From an uncultured Oscillospiraceae bacterium (lineage in GTDB: Bacteria; Bacillota; Clostridia; Oscillospirales; Ruminococcaceae), in NCBI GenBank assembly GCA_910579125.1, contig CAJTTH010000009.1, positions 9,119-73,118 of the forward strand: 64,000 nucleotides of DNA, in the 5' to 3' direction. The position numbers and the translations under genes were made by a program. The notes beneath the pieces were generated by a model. That model was not told the DNA's origin and did not search any database. It was given only the letters and a program-made list of their open reading frames with translations. This document shows positions 35,301-43,752 of this stretch, in pieces; the first letter of the stretch is position 1, and every line of letters starts with the position of its first letter.

Positions 35301-35526
35301 CCTCCTCAAGATTTTCGGGCATAGCGTGTTCCTTTGCGTACTCGACAAGATAATCGAGCTTGCTCATCTTCGCGTGGATCTCCTCGATTTTCTCGTTCAG
35401 GTCATTCTCCGACGAGGCGCAGTAATCATTGTATTCCTTGAAAGCAGCGTCCATGTCGGCGGATATCTGTTTATCCTCCTGCAGGAGCGCCATAAACTTG
35501 TCAAGCATTTCATTAACTAAATCTGC
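32344..35526 (-). CDS. Large FtsK/SpoIIIE-like protein with degenerate ATPase motifs
   Basis: From the ATG at 35526 (AGGAGAAA before it) the protein has 1060 residues. Residues about 1-180 are charged coiled coil. About 190-430 resembles an FtsK-type ATPase fold without a P-loop. About 435-550 is a Pro/Val/Gln/Ala-rich linker. About 560-790 is the best FtsK/SpoIIIE match, and about 830-1060 is a third such unit. In the middle unit the P-loop position reads G577-S-R-G-G-D-R-E, so the Lys is Arg and the Ser/Thr is Glu; Walker B is F-V-V-I-N681-E-F, with Asn in place of Asp. It may be a structural or non-hydrolysing member, possibly acting with DNA or a secretion-like assembly. It has a consensus promoter. 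Confidence 0.75.
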   Translation of the reverse strand, partial: ADLVNEMLDKFMALLQEDKQISADMDAAFKEYNDYCASSENDLNEKIEEIHAKMSKLDYLVEYAKEHAMPENLEEAATPFETSAGQLESIRQTIKLDSHNDPNAERLYTKVTGQKLFYEQKIEQTRQLIEGSKVQAKRQYDSDVAALNERKEKHDENVKAYIQSNDFREYLKLLTFDKSAFNSPGTANLPSKDFISLGQRRVKLTVPMDVEMELSSISNGEYNAAARTIGAPYRISTKKGGVLYLDYDERNHAYLMGGIQRLLLNLIKYAGQDITNVLFCEPSTFSADSLGNIAALGKGINSFITVPQSLGEAETKLDEFAEAAQSSPTPDKVSRVLVLCGFPENYMGDMIEKAAAVCRNAPQNGVLVLLTHETSTDETPVEREMRAMSTSIRSRNGGFWLEEQRESLFWYSAPSDIPEEIRRVYVDLRRQQGAQAAHEHEIAAVQPAPVAAAVAVAAPTQPVETVQPVLPVPPVQPVQSVQPVNEISEEVSHVMEFVPPVHEETTEPVQAVHRDPERPAPEPLHTETERKATGYKPPVGAKGTKGSRALPEIKIGMNVGSDPVNIDLGGGVAFICGSRGGDREMLTDRIITQIISVTHPDDAELWLFDCGDGELAKYSQKPAPHVKYCVTDSDEETAFDLIDVISAKLEKRIIEFNRNGWEEYSAVPANILMPRIFVVINEFTKLLENIAGAPRYFGRNYTTKLSKLFRNCSVYGIHFLLTAEAFFENGKRSACFEGVTVHCGMAVAGCDIGVKEMFSHVKLYENEIESLKKVPDGCAFTAAEGSTEGLTMVRILTAQMPLDIGFTAVGEYSANYGEYVDKHPLLADRKLRASREDRSAARASLIAARGKDETLLFIGEPCRFRAEYPVRLYEEFGENLLVIAPEREKSSAAAMVAAALQSLKEQGIAAEILAWKSNPVYAELSRSGALEGVKVLESSDAEKRVKELSADIAADKHSAAFEIVLGGDLMMAAMHADDCLADLKRALVKGSRYGVHFMFVSGSVAQLATGFISLFRHKLVFSCPRVEAEKILRDTSCDLPESGFRLSNDYDELTMLPYLL

Positions 35527-35597
35527 CATAATTTTTCTCCTTTTATGCTTCGGTCTTAGGAAGCACACTGCAATTCCGCAACTATGCCCATATAATA

Positions 35598-35626
35598 ATT
35601 ATACCTAAAAAAACGGCGTATGTCAA
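35598..35626 (-). promoter_or_regulatory. Sigma-A promoter of the FtsK-like gene
   Basis: TTGACA (35626-35621) and TATAAT (35603-35598) on the minus strand are 17 bases apart, an exact consensus about 70 bases before the ATG. Confidence 0.9.
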
Positions 35627-35729
35627 TAGTTTTTATTAACTTTGTACAATATTTTGTGAAATGTTTTCGTTTTCAATGTAGATATTGATAAAATGGCTTT
35701 ACAAAGGGATTTCCAAAATCCAATCGTAA

Positions 35730-35775
35730 ATGTGAATTTTTTCACATGAAAGCCGCCGCCTAATAGGCGGCGGCT
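35730..35775 (-). terminator. Tandem hairpins after the VanY-like gene
   Basis: An exact 10-bp stem AGCCGCCGCC / GGCGGCGGCT (35751-35775) lies 5 bases past the stop. It is followed on the minus strand by TTTC and then a second AT-rich palindrome ATGTGAA / TTCACAT (35730-35747). Confidence 0.75.
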
Positions 35776-35779
35776 GATT

Positions 35780-36850
35780 TTATTGTGTCTCGACCCCGAG
35801 AAACTCCTCCAGAGTAAGACCGCTGTCAACTACCAGCTTTGCGGTGCTCTTCCCAAGATAGCGGACGTGCCACGGCTCGTAATCGTAGCCCGTTTTATCC
35901 GTGCCGTCCATGGGATAACGGATAATAAATCCGTACTTATGGCAATTATCGGTAAGCCACGCGCCCTCCTCGGTGTAGGCGTAGTCCTCGGTTATCTCGC
36001 CGAGATCCATTGCCAGACCTGTCTGATGCTCGCTGTGACCGGGCTCGGCTGAATACATGATTACTCTCTCATAATCGTCGATCTCGCAATAATACTCAAA
36101 AAGCCCCTTTTGTGTCTCATAGCTGCGGAAACCCGACACCAATGCCAGAGAATACCCCGTATCCTCACGCATTTCCAGCAGCTTGTTATATGCGTCGTCT
36201 ATTACAAGTCCGTCGCCGTAGTCCTCGGGAACGGTGTATTTCTTGTTGACGATAAGTACTCCGCCAACCGTAGTAATACCGTCCTTTTCGACGGGCGCGG
36301 GCGCTTTTATCTTCGCCGTGCACGTTCCCTCGCAGTCGATATCTTCAAACGAATCAAGCACCGACAGTGTACCCGAACCCGCGATCTTGCCGCTTTCGCG
36401 TATGCCCAGCTTTCCGTTCAGCTTCAGATCGCCGTCAAGACGGATATCACCGCCCAGCAGCAACGCTCCGCCGCTCTGTATATTTATCGAACCGCCGTTC
36501 TCGCAGTCGATCTTCCCCTCAACTGTAAGCTCCGCGCCGCTGTTTATGTACAACGTCTCGCCGCTCTTTACCGTTAAGGTTTCGCCCGACGCGACCGTTT
36601 TGTCGGCGTTTACCGTCAGATTATCCGGCTCGGAAACGTCCGACACCGTTGAACTTGAATTTCCCGTTACCCCGGAGCTGCCGTTTGAAGTGCTGCCTGA
36701 ACCGCCGTTAGCCGCGTCGTTTGACGAATTTATAACGATAGACGAAATACTTCCGCCCGTCGGACGAGAGTTGCCCTCATTGCAGCCGCATAAGCACACA
36801 GCCATTGCCGCAAGCAAAACGGCGACCCCTGATTTCATATATGCCTTCAT
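35780..36850 (-). CDS. VanY-like D-alanyl-D-alanine carboxypeptidase lipoprotein
   Basis: This 356-residue protein has a lipoprotein signal ending L-C-G-C23, a Ser/Gly/Asn linker, then about 80 residues of repeated short strands (T-L-T-V-K-S-G-E-T-L-Y-I-N-S-G-A-E-L-T-V, G-D-I-R-L-D-G-D-L-K-L-N-G) that look like a small beta-helix. The C-terminal peptidase M15B domain (about 190-345) has S-G-F-R-S-Y, S-E-H-Q-T-G-L-A-M-D and P-W-H-V-R-Y with the zinc and catalytic residues. It would trim the terminal D-Ala of peptidoglycan precursors outside the membrane. The beta-helical insert is unusual for VanY proteins and may be a wall-binding part. Confidence 0.88.
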   Translation of the reverse strand: MKAYMKSGVAVLLAAMAVCLCGCNEGNSRPTGGSISSIVINSSNDAANGGSGSTSNGSSGVTGNSSSTVSDVSEPDNLTVNADKTVASGETLTVKSGETLYINSGAELTVEGKIDCENGGSINIQSGGALLLGGDIRLDGDLKLNGKLGIRESGKIAGSGTLSVLDSFEDIDCEGTCTAKIKAPAPVEKDGITTVGGVLIVNKKYTVPEDYGDGLVIDDAYNKLLEMREDTGYSLALVSGFRSYETQKGLFEYYCEIDDYERVIMYSAEPGHSEHQTGLAMDLGEITEDYAYTEEGAWLTDNCHKYGFIIRYPMDGTDKTGYDYEPWHVRYLGKSTAKLVVDSGLTLEEFLGVETQ

Positions 36851-36897
36851 TTTACTTCCCCCTTGATAAAAGCGCAGAATATCTTTTTTCTGTCTAC

Positions 36898-36926
36898 ATT
36901 ATAACATCTTTCGTCCGAAAAGGCAA
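36898..36926 (-). promoter_or_regulatory. Sigma-A promoter of the VanY-like gene
   Basis: TTGCCT (36926-36921) and TATAAT (36903-36898) on the minus strand are spaced by 17 bases. Confidence 0.75.
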
Positions 36927-36963
36927 TAGCGATTTATTACAATTTTCTTACAAATTTATGAAA

Positions 36964-38322
36964 TTATCCGCAAATTTCCACGATCGCGTGCGCGAACAGC
37001 ACCGCATCTTTCAGCAGCTCGTCCGTTGTGATGAACTCGTTTGCCCCGTGCATGTGGTAGTCCGTATCTCCACGCTCCGCGCCGAACGCCACGCCGCCGT
37101 CGATATTGTGAACATATGTTCCGCCGCCTATAGCTATGCACTCGCCCTTTTCGCCCTCAACGCGCTCATACACCGACAGAAGCTGCTTTACAAAACCGCT
37201 GTCCTCGGGAACGACGTGCGGCTCGCTGCCAATAATTATTTCGCACTTCAATCTATGGCTTTCCAGCACGGCGCACAGCTTATCCTTGACGGTTTGCAGA
37301 TCGACGCAGGTCGGGAAGCGGATATCCACCGTTCCCTCGCACTCGCCGGACGGCATAATGGCAAGCATACTCAGAACGCAGGTTAGAGCACCGCTCTCAT
37401 CGGCGCATTTCAATCCCAAAGCCGCACCGTCCGTTTCCCCGAACGGGAACAGCTTTTCGATCCCCCTGAGCCCCGGCTCGTCCGTCACGCGGTTCATAAG
37501 CGAAAGCAGCGCCGTTACAGCGTTTACGCCCTTTTCGGGAGTAGAAGCGTGCGCCGCTCTTCCGTCGCAGGATATAAAAACGTTGTCGCCGCGTTCGGTC
37601 ACAGTAAACTTTGCCTCCGACTCCTCAGGAATCGCCGCCCGAACTTTGTCGGCTGTTACCTTGCGCATAATCGTTTTGGCTTTATCCGCGACCGCGTTCG
37701 GGATGTTTCCGCCCCGAAATTCCATATAATTGCCGCCGGTGTTCCCGTTGAACCGTACGCTCAGCATTCCCTTTTCAACATTGATAACGGGGAAGCTGCC
37801 GTCGGGCGTGAACACCTTGGGCGGGAATTTCGCGTGCTGCTTGTAAATCTCCAGATCCTTTGAGCCGTTTTCCTCGTCCGTGCCGAATATTAACCGAACG
37901 CCCTTTTTAAGCGGAATGCCGAGCGATTTCACCGCGTTCAGCGCCCACAGCGCCGCGACTGCGGGGCCCTTATCGTCGATCGCTCCGCGCCCGAACAGTA
38001 CGCCGTCCTTTTCGGTGAGCGCAAACGGATCGGTTATCCAATTCTCTGTCTGTGCGGGAACTACGTCCAGATGCGCCAAAATACCCAGCTCGGGCTCCTC
38101 GCCCAAGTCCGCGCACAGCACCGCATCGCCGATCACCCACGTTTTCAGACCCATTCCCTTGCAAAGCTCCTCCATTTTCAGCAGCGCACGCTTCGCCTCC
38201 GCGCCGAACGGCGCGCCGCGCTCCGGGTCACCGGATACGCTCGGTATCGCCACAAGCTCCGCTAAGTCTCTCACCATTTCGCTCTTGTGCGACTCAACAA
38301 ATTCACAAATCTTATCGTTCAT
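36964..38322 (-). CDS. PepV-like M20 dipeptidase (Sapep family)
   Basis: This 452-residue enzyme has the M20 metal-ligand set: H-L-D-V-V-P near residue 83, G-R-G-A-I-D-D-K-G-P near 110, and G-T-D-E-E-N-G near 148, with a late H of H-M-H-G-A-N-E. The length and motif spacing match the Sapep/PepV dipeptidases, which remove the N-terminal residue from dipeptides with two Zn2+ or Mn2+. It is probably cytoplasmic. The ribosome site AGGAGGAAAT precedes the ATG, and a family A element lies upstream of that. Confidence 0.93.
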   Translation of the reverse strand: MNDKICEFVESHKSEMVRDLAELVAIPSVSGDPERGAPFGAEAKRALLKMEELCKGMGLKTWVIGDAVLCADLGEEPELGILAHLDVVPAQTENWITDPFALTEKDGVLFGRGAIDDKGPAVAALWALNAVKSLGIPLKKGVRLIFGTDEENGSKDLEIYKQHAKFPPKVFTPDGSFPVINVEKGMLSVRFNGNTGGNYMEFRGGNIPNAVADKAKTIMRKVTADKVRAAIPEESEAKFTVTERGDNVFISCDGRAAHASTPEKGVNAVTALLSLMNRVTDEPGLRGIEKLFPFGETDGAALGLKCADESGALTCVLSMLAIMPSGECEGTVDIRFPTCVDLQTVKDKLCAVLESHRLKCEIIIGSEPHVVPEDSGFVKQLLSVYERVEGEKGECIAIGGGTYVHNIDGGVAFGAERGDTDYHMHGANEFITTDELLKDAVLFAHAIVEICG

Positions 38323-38341
38323 ATTTCCTCCTTATTTGAAT

Positions 38342-38526
38342 GGCAAAAGCTCGCACCGGTCGGCTTTCGCCGCCCTAGCCGAGCAGCATTGCCTACATTC
38401 CGCTCGCTTTGCTCTCTCCACTACGGCAATACTGCTCGCTTGCGACTTTTGCCGCTGCGTTATTATTGCCTTGCTTTTTTGCTTGCGTTGCTTTGCTGCG
38501 CCTTTGGTTTGCTGCTCTCGGCTGTT
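38342..38526 (-). repeat. Family A element, copy A8
   Basis: Inner arms GAGCAGCATTGCC (38381-38393) and GGCAATACTGCTC (38425-38437) pair with one coding-strand G-U. The outer arm GGCAAAAGC is at 38342-38350. The tail reaches the murC stop at 38527. Confidence 0.87.
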
Positions 38527-39909
38527 TTACTTTTCTTTGATCATCTCGATCATCATCTCGGCGACCTTGTACACGTCGCCGCAGCTCGTCGTTATCACCA
38601 GATCGCCCTCCCGAACGTTATCCACTACATACCGTGCGACCTCTTCAAATGTCGGGAACCACACACAGCCGTCGATCTTCGCGGCTAAGTCCTTTGAATA
38701 AATATTATACGTATTCTTCTCGCGGCTGCCCATTATCTCTGTGAGCACGACCTTATCCGCGATCGACAGCGCTTCGGCGAACTCGTCAAGCAGCGCTGCT
38801 GTCCTCGAATACGTAAAAGGCTGATGAACACACCACACGCGCCTGAACGACATCTCCTTGGCGGTTTTCAGCGTTGCGGCGATCTCAGCGGGGTGATGTC
38901 CGTAATCGTCCACGAATGTCACGCCCTTTATTTCGGCGAGCTTCTCAAACCGTCTCATTGCTCCAGTAAAGCTCTCCATTCCGCGCTGTAACGCGTCGAG
39001 CGGTATTCCCGCCGAATACGCCGCCGCGCATGCAGCCACCGCATTATACACATTATGCGCTCCGGGAACGTTCACCTCGACACGGCATAGCTCCTCGCCC
39101 TTGTACATCAGCGTGAAATTGCTCTTAAACGCCGATATGCGGTATATCCTCTCAGCGTAGAAATCGTTGGTACTGCGCTCGCCGTATGTGACGAATTTCG
39201 CCGCCGAATTGCACTTGCGCAGCACCTCCATGGTATTCTCATCGTCGCCGTTCGCCACGATAATATCCGTCGTCATATCGCAGAACTTCACAAACGACGC
39301 CTTGAGATTATCCATAGTCTTGAAATAATCCATGTGATCCTCATCAATATTGAGAATAACCGAGATATTCGGGAACAAATGCAAAAACGTATCCTTGAAC
39401 TCGCACGCCTCACACACCATATACTCCGATTTTCCCGCGCGTCCGCTGCCGCCGATAACGCGGAGCTTTCCGCCTATGACCGCCGACGGGTCTACCCCCG
39501 CCGCAAGCAGTATGCAAGTCAGCATTGACGAAGTTGTGGTCTTTCCGTGCGTTCCCGAAACGCAGAACGCCTTTGAAAACTGCTCCGTCACCAACCCCAG
39601 CAGCTCCGCGCGTTCTGCAAGCCGAACGCCGTTCTCTGCCGCCTTTCGCGCCGCAATAAGCTCGGGATTATCTTCCATTATCGCCGCCGAGAACACAATA
39701 AGATCCGCGCCCTCGATATTCTCCGCACGCTGCCCGAGCGTCACGGGAATACCCATTTTCCGAACCGCCTCCAGCGTCGCAGTCTCATTGTTGTCCGACC
39801 CAGTAAGGTAATACCCCTTAGTATGCAGAATTTGCGCCAACGGGTACATTCCGCTGCCGCCTATACCTATAAAATGAATATGCTTTTTGCCCGTAAGAAA
39901 ATTTTCCAC
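38527..39909 (-). CDS. murC: UDP-N-acetylmuramate--L-alanine ligase
   Basis: This 460-residue Mur ligase adds L-Ala to UDP-MurNAc in cytoplasmic peptidoglycan synthesis. The N-terminal I-G-I-G-G-S-G-M-Y-P binds the nucleotide sugar, and the ATP loop G119-T-H-G-K123-T-T-T-S is intact. A conserved N-I-D-E-D-H-M-D-Y-F and D-D-Y-G-H-H-P-A-E are present. Length is normal for MurC. The gene uses a GTG start with GGGGGAAC upstream and is divergent from spoVG, the two being 178 bases apart. Confidence 0.97.
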   Translation of the reverse strand: MENFLTGKKHIHFIGIGGSGMYPLAQILHTKGYYLTGSDNNETATLEAVRKMGIPVTLGQRAENIEGADLIVFSAAIMEDNPELIAARKAAENGVRLAERAELLGLVTEQFSKAFCVSGTHGKTTTSSMLTCILLAAGVDPSAVIGGKLRVIGGSGRAGKSEYMVCEACEFKDTFLHLFPNISVILNIDEDHMDYFKTMDNLKASFVKFCDMTTDIIVANGDDENTMEVLRKCNSAAKFVTYGERSTNDFYAERIYRISAFKSNFTLMYKGEELCRVEVNVPGAHNVYNAVAACAAAYSAGIPLDALQRGMESFTGAMRRFEKLAEIKGVTFVDDYGHHPAEIAATLKTAKEMSFRRVWCVHQPFTYSRTAALLDEFAEALSIADKVVLTEIMGSREKNTYNIYSKDLAAKIDGCVWFPTFEEVARYVVDNVREGDLVITTSCGDVYKVAEMMIEMIKEK

Positions 39910-40087
39910 AGAACGTTCCCCCTAAATATAGTATCCAAAAAATATATGCCGCGCTCGGAAAATTTATGAATAATCCGCCGCACAATTTCCCAAAATAGTA
40001 TTGTCAAAATTCTTTTAAAGGATACGGGTCAAGGCACGGCGCAACACGGCGCTTTGACCTCGCTTTCCTTGAATTACGGAGGAAAAA

Positions 40088-40345
40088 ATGGAAATCAGCG
40101 ACATCAAAATCAGAAAGACTATGCACGAGGGCAGACTGCGCGCGGTCGTCTCGATAACCATCGACAACGCAATTGCCATACACGACATCAAGCTCGTTCA
40201 GGGTGACGAGCGTATGTTCGTGGCAATGCCCAGCCGCCGCGAGGACAGCGGAGTTTTCCGCGACATCATTCACCCCATATCCTCGAATATCCGCGAGGAG
40301 ATCGAGAAAAAGATACTCACCGCCTACAACGAATATATCCAGTAG
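40088..40345 (+). CDS. spoVG: SpoVG family regulator
   Basis: This 85-residue protein matches SpoVG end to end: V-V-S-I-T-I-D-N-A-I-A-I-H-D-I-K-L-V and M-P-S-R-R-E-D. SpoVG is a small nucleic-acid-binding protein that influences sporulation, capsule and cell division in Firmicutes. A GGAGGAAAAA site precedes the ATG. The leader contains a GTCAAGGC / GCTTTGAC hairpin at about 40027-40057. I did not find a sigma-H-type promoter I would trust. Confidence 0.96.
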   Translation: MEISDIKIRKTMHEGRLRAVVSITIDNAIAIHDIKLVQGDERMFVAMPSRREDSGVFRDIIHPISSNIREEIEKKILTAYNEYIQ

Positions 40346-40349
40346 CCCG

Positions 40350-40886
40350 TCACTTTGCAAGCAGCTGCTTGGTTTTCAGAATGGCTACCTGTGTCTTTGC
40401 GTCTCCAATTTCATTATTCATTATCATTTCCGCCGCTTTTTCAAGCGGTATTTTTTCTACATCCAGGAACTCGTCTGCGTCCAGCTTCTGCGACCCGTAA
40501 TGCAGTCCGCGTGCCAGATACATATGAATTATCTCCGTGTCGTAAGCGGGCGTGGGGATAAGGCAGCCCAGATATTCAAAGCTGTCGCAGGTGCAGCCTG
40601 TCTCCTCTTTCAGCTCGCGCAGTCCGCACGCGCGGTGATCCTCGCCGTACTCCAGCTTGCCCGCAGGTATCTCCAAAAGCACCTTTTGGTGCGGATACCT
40701 GAACTGCCGCACGAACAGCACGTTCTCCTCCTTGTCCAATGCCACGACGCACACGCCGCCCGGGTGCTTTATTACCTCGCGCGTTGCAGTATCGCCGTTC
40801 TCAAGCTCCGCCGTGTCCACGAACAGCTTGACTATTTTCCCGTCAAATTTCTGCTCGCTCGTAAGTGTCTTTTCTCCTAAATGCAT
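40350..40886 (-). CDS. NUDIX hydrolase, ADP-ribose pyrophosphatase type
   Basis: This 178-residue enzyme carries the NUDIX box G-K-L-E-Y-G-E-D-H-R-A-C-G-L-R-E-L-K-E-E-T-G, with the R-E-x-x-E-E metal-binding core intact and the extra strand pattern of ADP-ribose pyrophosphatases (P-A-Y-D-T-E). It probably hydrolyses ADP-ribose to AMP and ribose-5-phosphate. The start at 40886 has AGGAGGAAG five bases upstream. It converges on spoVG with only 4 bases between stops. Confidence 0.94.
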   Translation of the reverse strand: MHLGEKTLTSEQKFDGKIVKLFVDTAELENGDTATREVIKHPGGVCVVALDKEENVLFVRQFRYPHQKVLLEIPAGKLEYGEDHRACGLRELKEETGCTCDSFEYLGCLIPTPAYDTEIIHMYLARGLHYGSQKLDADEFLDVEKIPLEKAAEMIMNNEIGDAKTQVAILKTKQLLAK

Positions 40887-40905
40887 ACTTCCTCCTGATT
40901 TAAAA

Positions 40906-41062
40906 GGCAAAAGCTCGCACCGGCTCACTTCGTTCGCCCAGCCAAGCTGCCTTGCTCCGTTTCGGTCGCTGCGCTCCCTACACTACGCAAGACAGCTTGC
41001 TTGCGACTTTTGCCGCTGCACCTTTTGCTTGTCGTTCTTGGCGGCAGTTTAAAGGCTGCGTA
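40906..41062 (-). repeat. Family A element, copy A9
   Basis: Inner arms CAAGCTGCCTTG (40943-40954) and CAAGACAGCTTG (40988-40999) differ from the other copies yet still pair, with one coding-strand G-U. It fills the gap between the YfhO stop and the NUDIX ribosome site. Confidence 0.87.
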
Positions 41063-41064
41063 CT

Positions 41065-43698
41065 TTAATTGTCGTCCCTTTTCTCTTCGTCCAACTCTTC
41101 CATAACGCGGTACGCCTCGTCGTCCTCCGTTATATGCGAATTGCGTTCCTTGGGCTTGCGCTTGCTGAAATCGTAGCGCTCCGTATCCATAAAGCTCTCC
41201 ACTTTGTCGGGGAACTCTATCCCGCCCGCTGAACGCTCCGTGCGCTCGGGCGAATTGTATATCTGTCCGGAAAGCCTGTTGATATACGACTTATGCGCCT
41301 TAACACCGTCCACCGGATCCAATTCGTACAGATGAACATACGAGAAACCTCTCTCGCGTTTCCATACAACAAACACTACAACGTACAAACCAAGCAGCAC
41401 AATGCCTGTCACCGTCGCGATGATGCCGTACTTCAGCCCCGGAGTCTCATACTCGAATGATATCTCGCATACTCCTTCGGGAACGCGTATTCCGCAAAGA
41501 CCGCCGTTTATCTTGTCAACCTCAACGGGACTGCCGTTCACGGTCGCCGACCAGCCCTTACACCACGGCACGCTGAATACCACCAGCTTTTCGCGGTCGT
41601 AGTCGCTCATCGCCGTAAAGCCCTTTTTGTTTATGCTGAACTGAACCACGCCGTCGTTTATGCGCTCCTGAGCGTCCAGCTTGAACCGCTCCGCCGATAT
41701 CTCCCACGCGGAATCCTCGTCATGCTCCAGTATATCCGCATACTTCTTCTCCTGTTCCTCAGTGAGTATCGCGGCGCGTATCATAAGGTTGTCCACCTTT
41801 TTGTTGCCTTTTGCCTCTTCCTCGAGGAAATAGCTGTCATACGCGAAACCCATGGGCAGCGCGTAATCGGACTTGTAAATATCGTAAAACCCTTGAGTAT
41901 CAAAGTACTCGTAGGTCTCGAGATCTTTCAGTGTGCTTTCGCGCTTGGAGTCGCTCATATCATGCGGTATCATTATATACTTGACCCTTGTCAGCGCTCT
42001 GAAAGCGTAATGCGACAGCTCGGGCGCGGAATTTACCGAACGCGTTCCGTTGTCTTTCATTACTCTCGCCAGATCGTACAGATCGAATGTCGAGCCGGGA
42101 ACTATGCTCGTAAAGCTCTTCATCGAGCTCATTCCCCAGAACATATTAACGTTGTTTGTTTCGTCGATACCCTCAATACGGTAAAAATCGGGGTCGTCGA
42201 TGTTGAACTCCGCGTCCACCATTTTGTTGAACCGTCCGACCTTCGGACCGATAATTCTGCCGTAGCCGAGAAAGTAATAGCCGAGCATAAGTGAACAAAA
42301 TATCGTTATCGCGGCGGTGCGGCGCATAAATATCTCCCACGATACCTTTTTGCGCATACGGATAACCAGCCACAGAATGACCAGAAACGCCGTCGCCAGA
42401 AACAGCGCCACCCAGACGGCAGGGCTCATATCGGTCATCATTCTCAGAACGACGATGCTTTCCTCCTCGCCCTCGGAGTTTGTTATCTTCTTTGTGAACG
42501 GCGCGAGCACCGCCAAGCCGCCCATTACCGCGACGCAGACCGCGCACGCTTTCATTCCGAGCTTAAGATCAAGCTCGTCATGCTCAAGAGTATACACGGT
42601 CGCCAGACAGCAGATAAGCTCGGGCATATAGAACCACCGCGTGTAGAAGTTGTTGTTGAACATGGTGAACGATGCGTTAAGCCCCGGCACCATTGCGAAC
42701 AGCAGACATATAGGCAGCAGCACTCTCGCCCAATGCCCCTTTGCACCCTTGACGAACGCGAACACGCCCGCCATTCCGAAGAGCGGCAGATACAGCGCCA
42801 CGCTCGACCATTTCGCGTTCGCCTCGGTGAACATCGCGTTGCGCGCGGCGACCTCAGGCGGGAAGAACAGACTCTCCAGAATAAGACCGTAGCGCTGCTC
42901 GCTGCCGTAAAACAGAAAGCTCCAGCCCGTGAGTATATTCGTTGAACGCGGAACGTCCAACACCTGATAGATCGACGGAATAAACAGCACTCCAGCTATC
43001 ATAACGCCGACCACGCTCTCGAACGCGAGGCAGAGAAATCCCTTTAAATTCAGAATAAACCGCTTGTCCATAGCGTAACGGATAAGGAAGTAGATGACAA
43101 TAAACACCACTTCGCCGATAAAGAAGAAGTAGTTCGCCAGTGCGTTCAGCGCGACCGCAAGCGCGAATACCGCGTGACGCTTGTTGATAACGGCTTCCTC
43201 GAGACCGATAAGCAGCAGCGGAAACCAGATTATTGCGTCCTGAAACTGGAAAAAAATGTTATACAGATTAAAGCTCGAAAATGCGTACAGTATGCCGCCT
43301 ATAAGTGCCGTCTGCGGCTTCGCGACGAACCTCCGTATATACATAAACGCAAACAGCGAGAAAAGCGCTATCTTCACGCAGAGCAGCGGCGCCATAAGAT
43401 ACTGCGACCACGATGCGGGAAACAGGCACATAAACCAGAAGAACGGACTTCCGAGCGTGTAATAGGTGTAGCTTCCGACGAAGTTCGCGCCGATATCGGT
43501 ATGCCAGTCCCAGCCCGACAAGCCATCGTGCACCGCCTGAACGCACATTTTGAAAAACGGTATCTGCTGTGCGTTGTAATCGCCGTAAAAAATGAAGTAG
43601 CCGCCGTCGATTATCACAAACGGCAGAAACATTACAGCTGCCAGTATCAGCGCCACCAAAAAGGCTTTTTGATAATACTTTTTCTCCTGCTTAAACAT
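41065..43698 (-). CDS. YfhO-family multi-pass membrane protein
   Basis: This protein of about 877 residues (ATG at 43698 with GGAGGAACA upstream) has some twelve membrane segments, beginning F-L-V-A-L-I-L-A-A, a long extracytoplasmic region (about 490-720) and a charged C-terminal cytoplasmic tail of about 85 residues. The F-Y-G-D-Y-N-A-Q-Q-I-P-F-F and P-G-L-N-A-S-F motifs fit the YfhO/GT-C-like glycosyltransferase fold, in which an acidic loop near the first segment acts in sugar transfer from a lipid donor. YfhO of Firmicutes is implicated in lipoteichoic acid glycosylation. The tail is unusually long. Confidence 0.88.
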   Translation of the reverse strand: MFKQEKKYYQKAFLVALILAAVMFLPFVIIDGGYFIFYGDYNAQQIPFFKMCVQAVHDGLSGWDWHTDIGANFVGSYTYYTLGSPFFWFMCLFPASWSQYLMAPLLCVKIALFSLFAFMYIRRFVAKPQTALIGGILYAFSSFNLYNIFFQFQDAIIWFPLLLIGLEEAVINKRHAVFALAVALNALANYFFFIGEVVFIVIYFLIRYAMDKRFILNLKGFLCLAFESVVGVMIAGVLFIPSIYQVLDVPRSTNILTGWSFLFYGSEQRYGLILESLFFPPEVAARNAMFTEANAKWSSVALYLPLFGMAGVFAFVKGAKGHWARVLLPICLLFAMVPGLNASFTMFNNNFYTRWFYMPELICCLATVYTLEHDELDLKLGMKACAVCVAVMGGLAVLAPFTKKITNSEGEEESIVVLRMMTDMSPAVWVALFLATAFLVILWLVIRMRKKVSWEIFMRRTAAITIFCSLMLGYYFLGYGRIIGPKVGRFNKMVDAEFNIDDPDFYRIEGIDETNNVNMFWGMSSMKSFTSIVPGSTFDLYDLARVMKDNGTRSVNSAPELSHYAFRALTRVKYIMIPHDMSDSKRESTLKDLETYEYFDTQGFYDIYKSDYALPMGFAYDSYFLEEEAKGNKKVDNLMIRAAILTEEQEKKYADILEHDEDSAWEISAERFKLDAQERINDGVVQFSINKKGFTAMSDYDREKLVVFSVPWCKGWSATVNGSPVEVDKINGGLCGIRVPEGVCEISFEYETPGLKYGIIATVTGIVLLGLYVVVFVVWKRERGFSYVHLYELDPVDGVKAHKSYINRLSGQIYNSPERTERSAGGIEFPDKVESFMDTERYDFSKRKPKERNSHITEDDEAYRVMEELDEEKRDDN

Positions 43699-43752
43699 GA
43701 ATTGTTCCTCCGAAATATTGAACTGCATTATTTTAAAATTTCTTACATTATT

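Noticed and set aside
30842..35526. A single signalling system joining the FtsK-like protein, Hpt protein and HD-GYP regulator
   Set aside because: They are co-directional, but nothing beyond proximity links the FtsK-like protein to the phosphorelay, and a 71-base gap lies between it and the Hpt gene. I kept them separate.
38339..41060. Similar peptides in the frames of several family A copies (for example S-S-H-R-x-x-F-A, C-L-x-x-A-R, C-D-F-C-R-C)
   Set aside because: They follow from DNA similarity of the repeats. The frames have no consistent start or ribosome site and run in different relation to the genes, so a repeated peptide gene is not supported.
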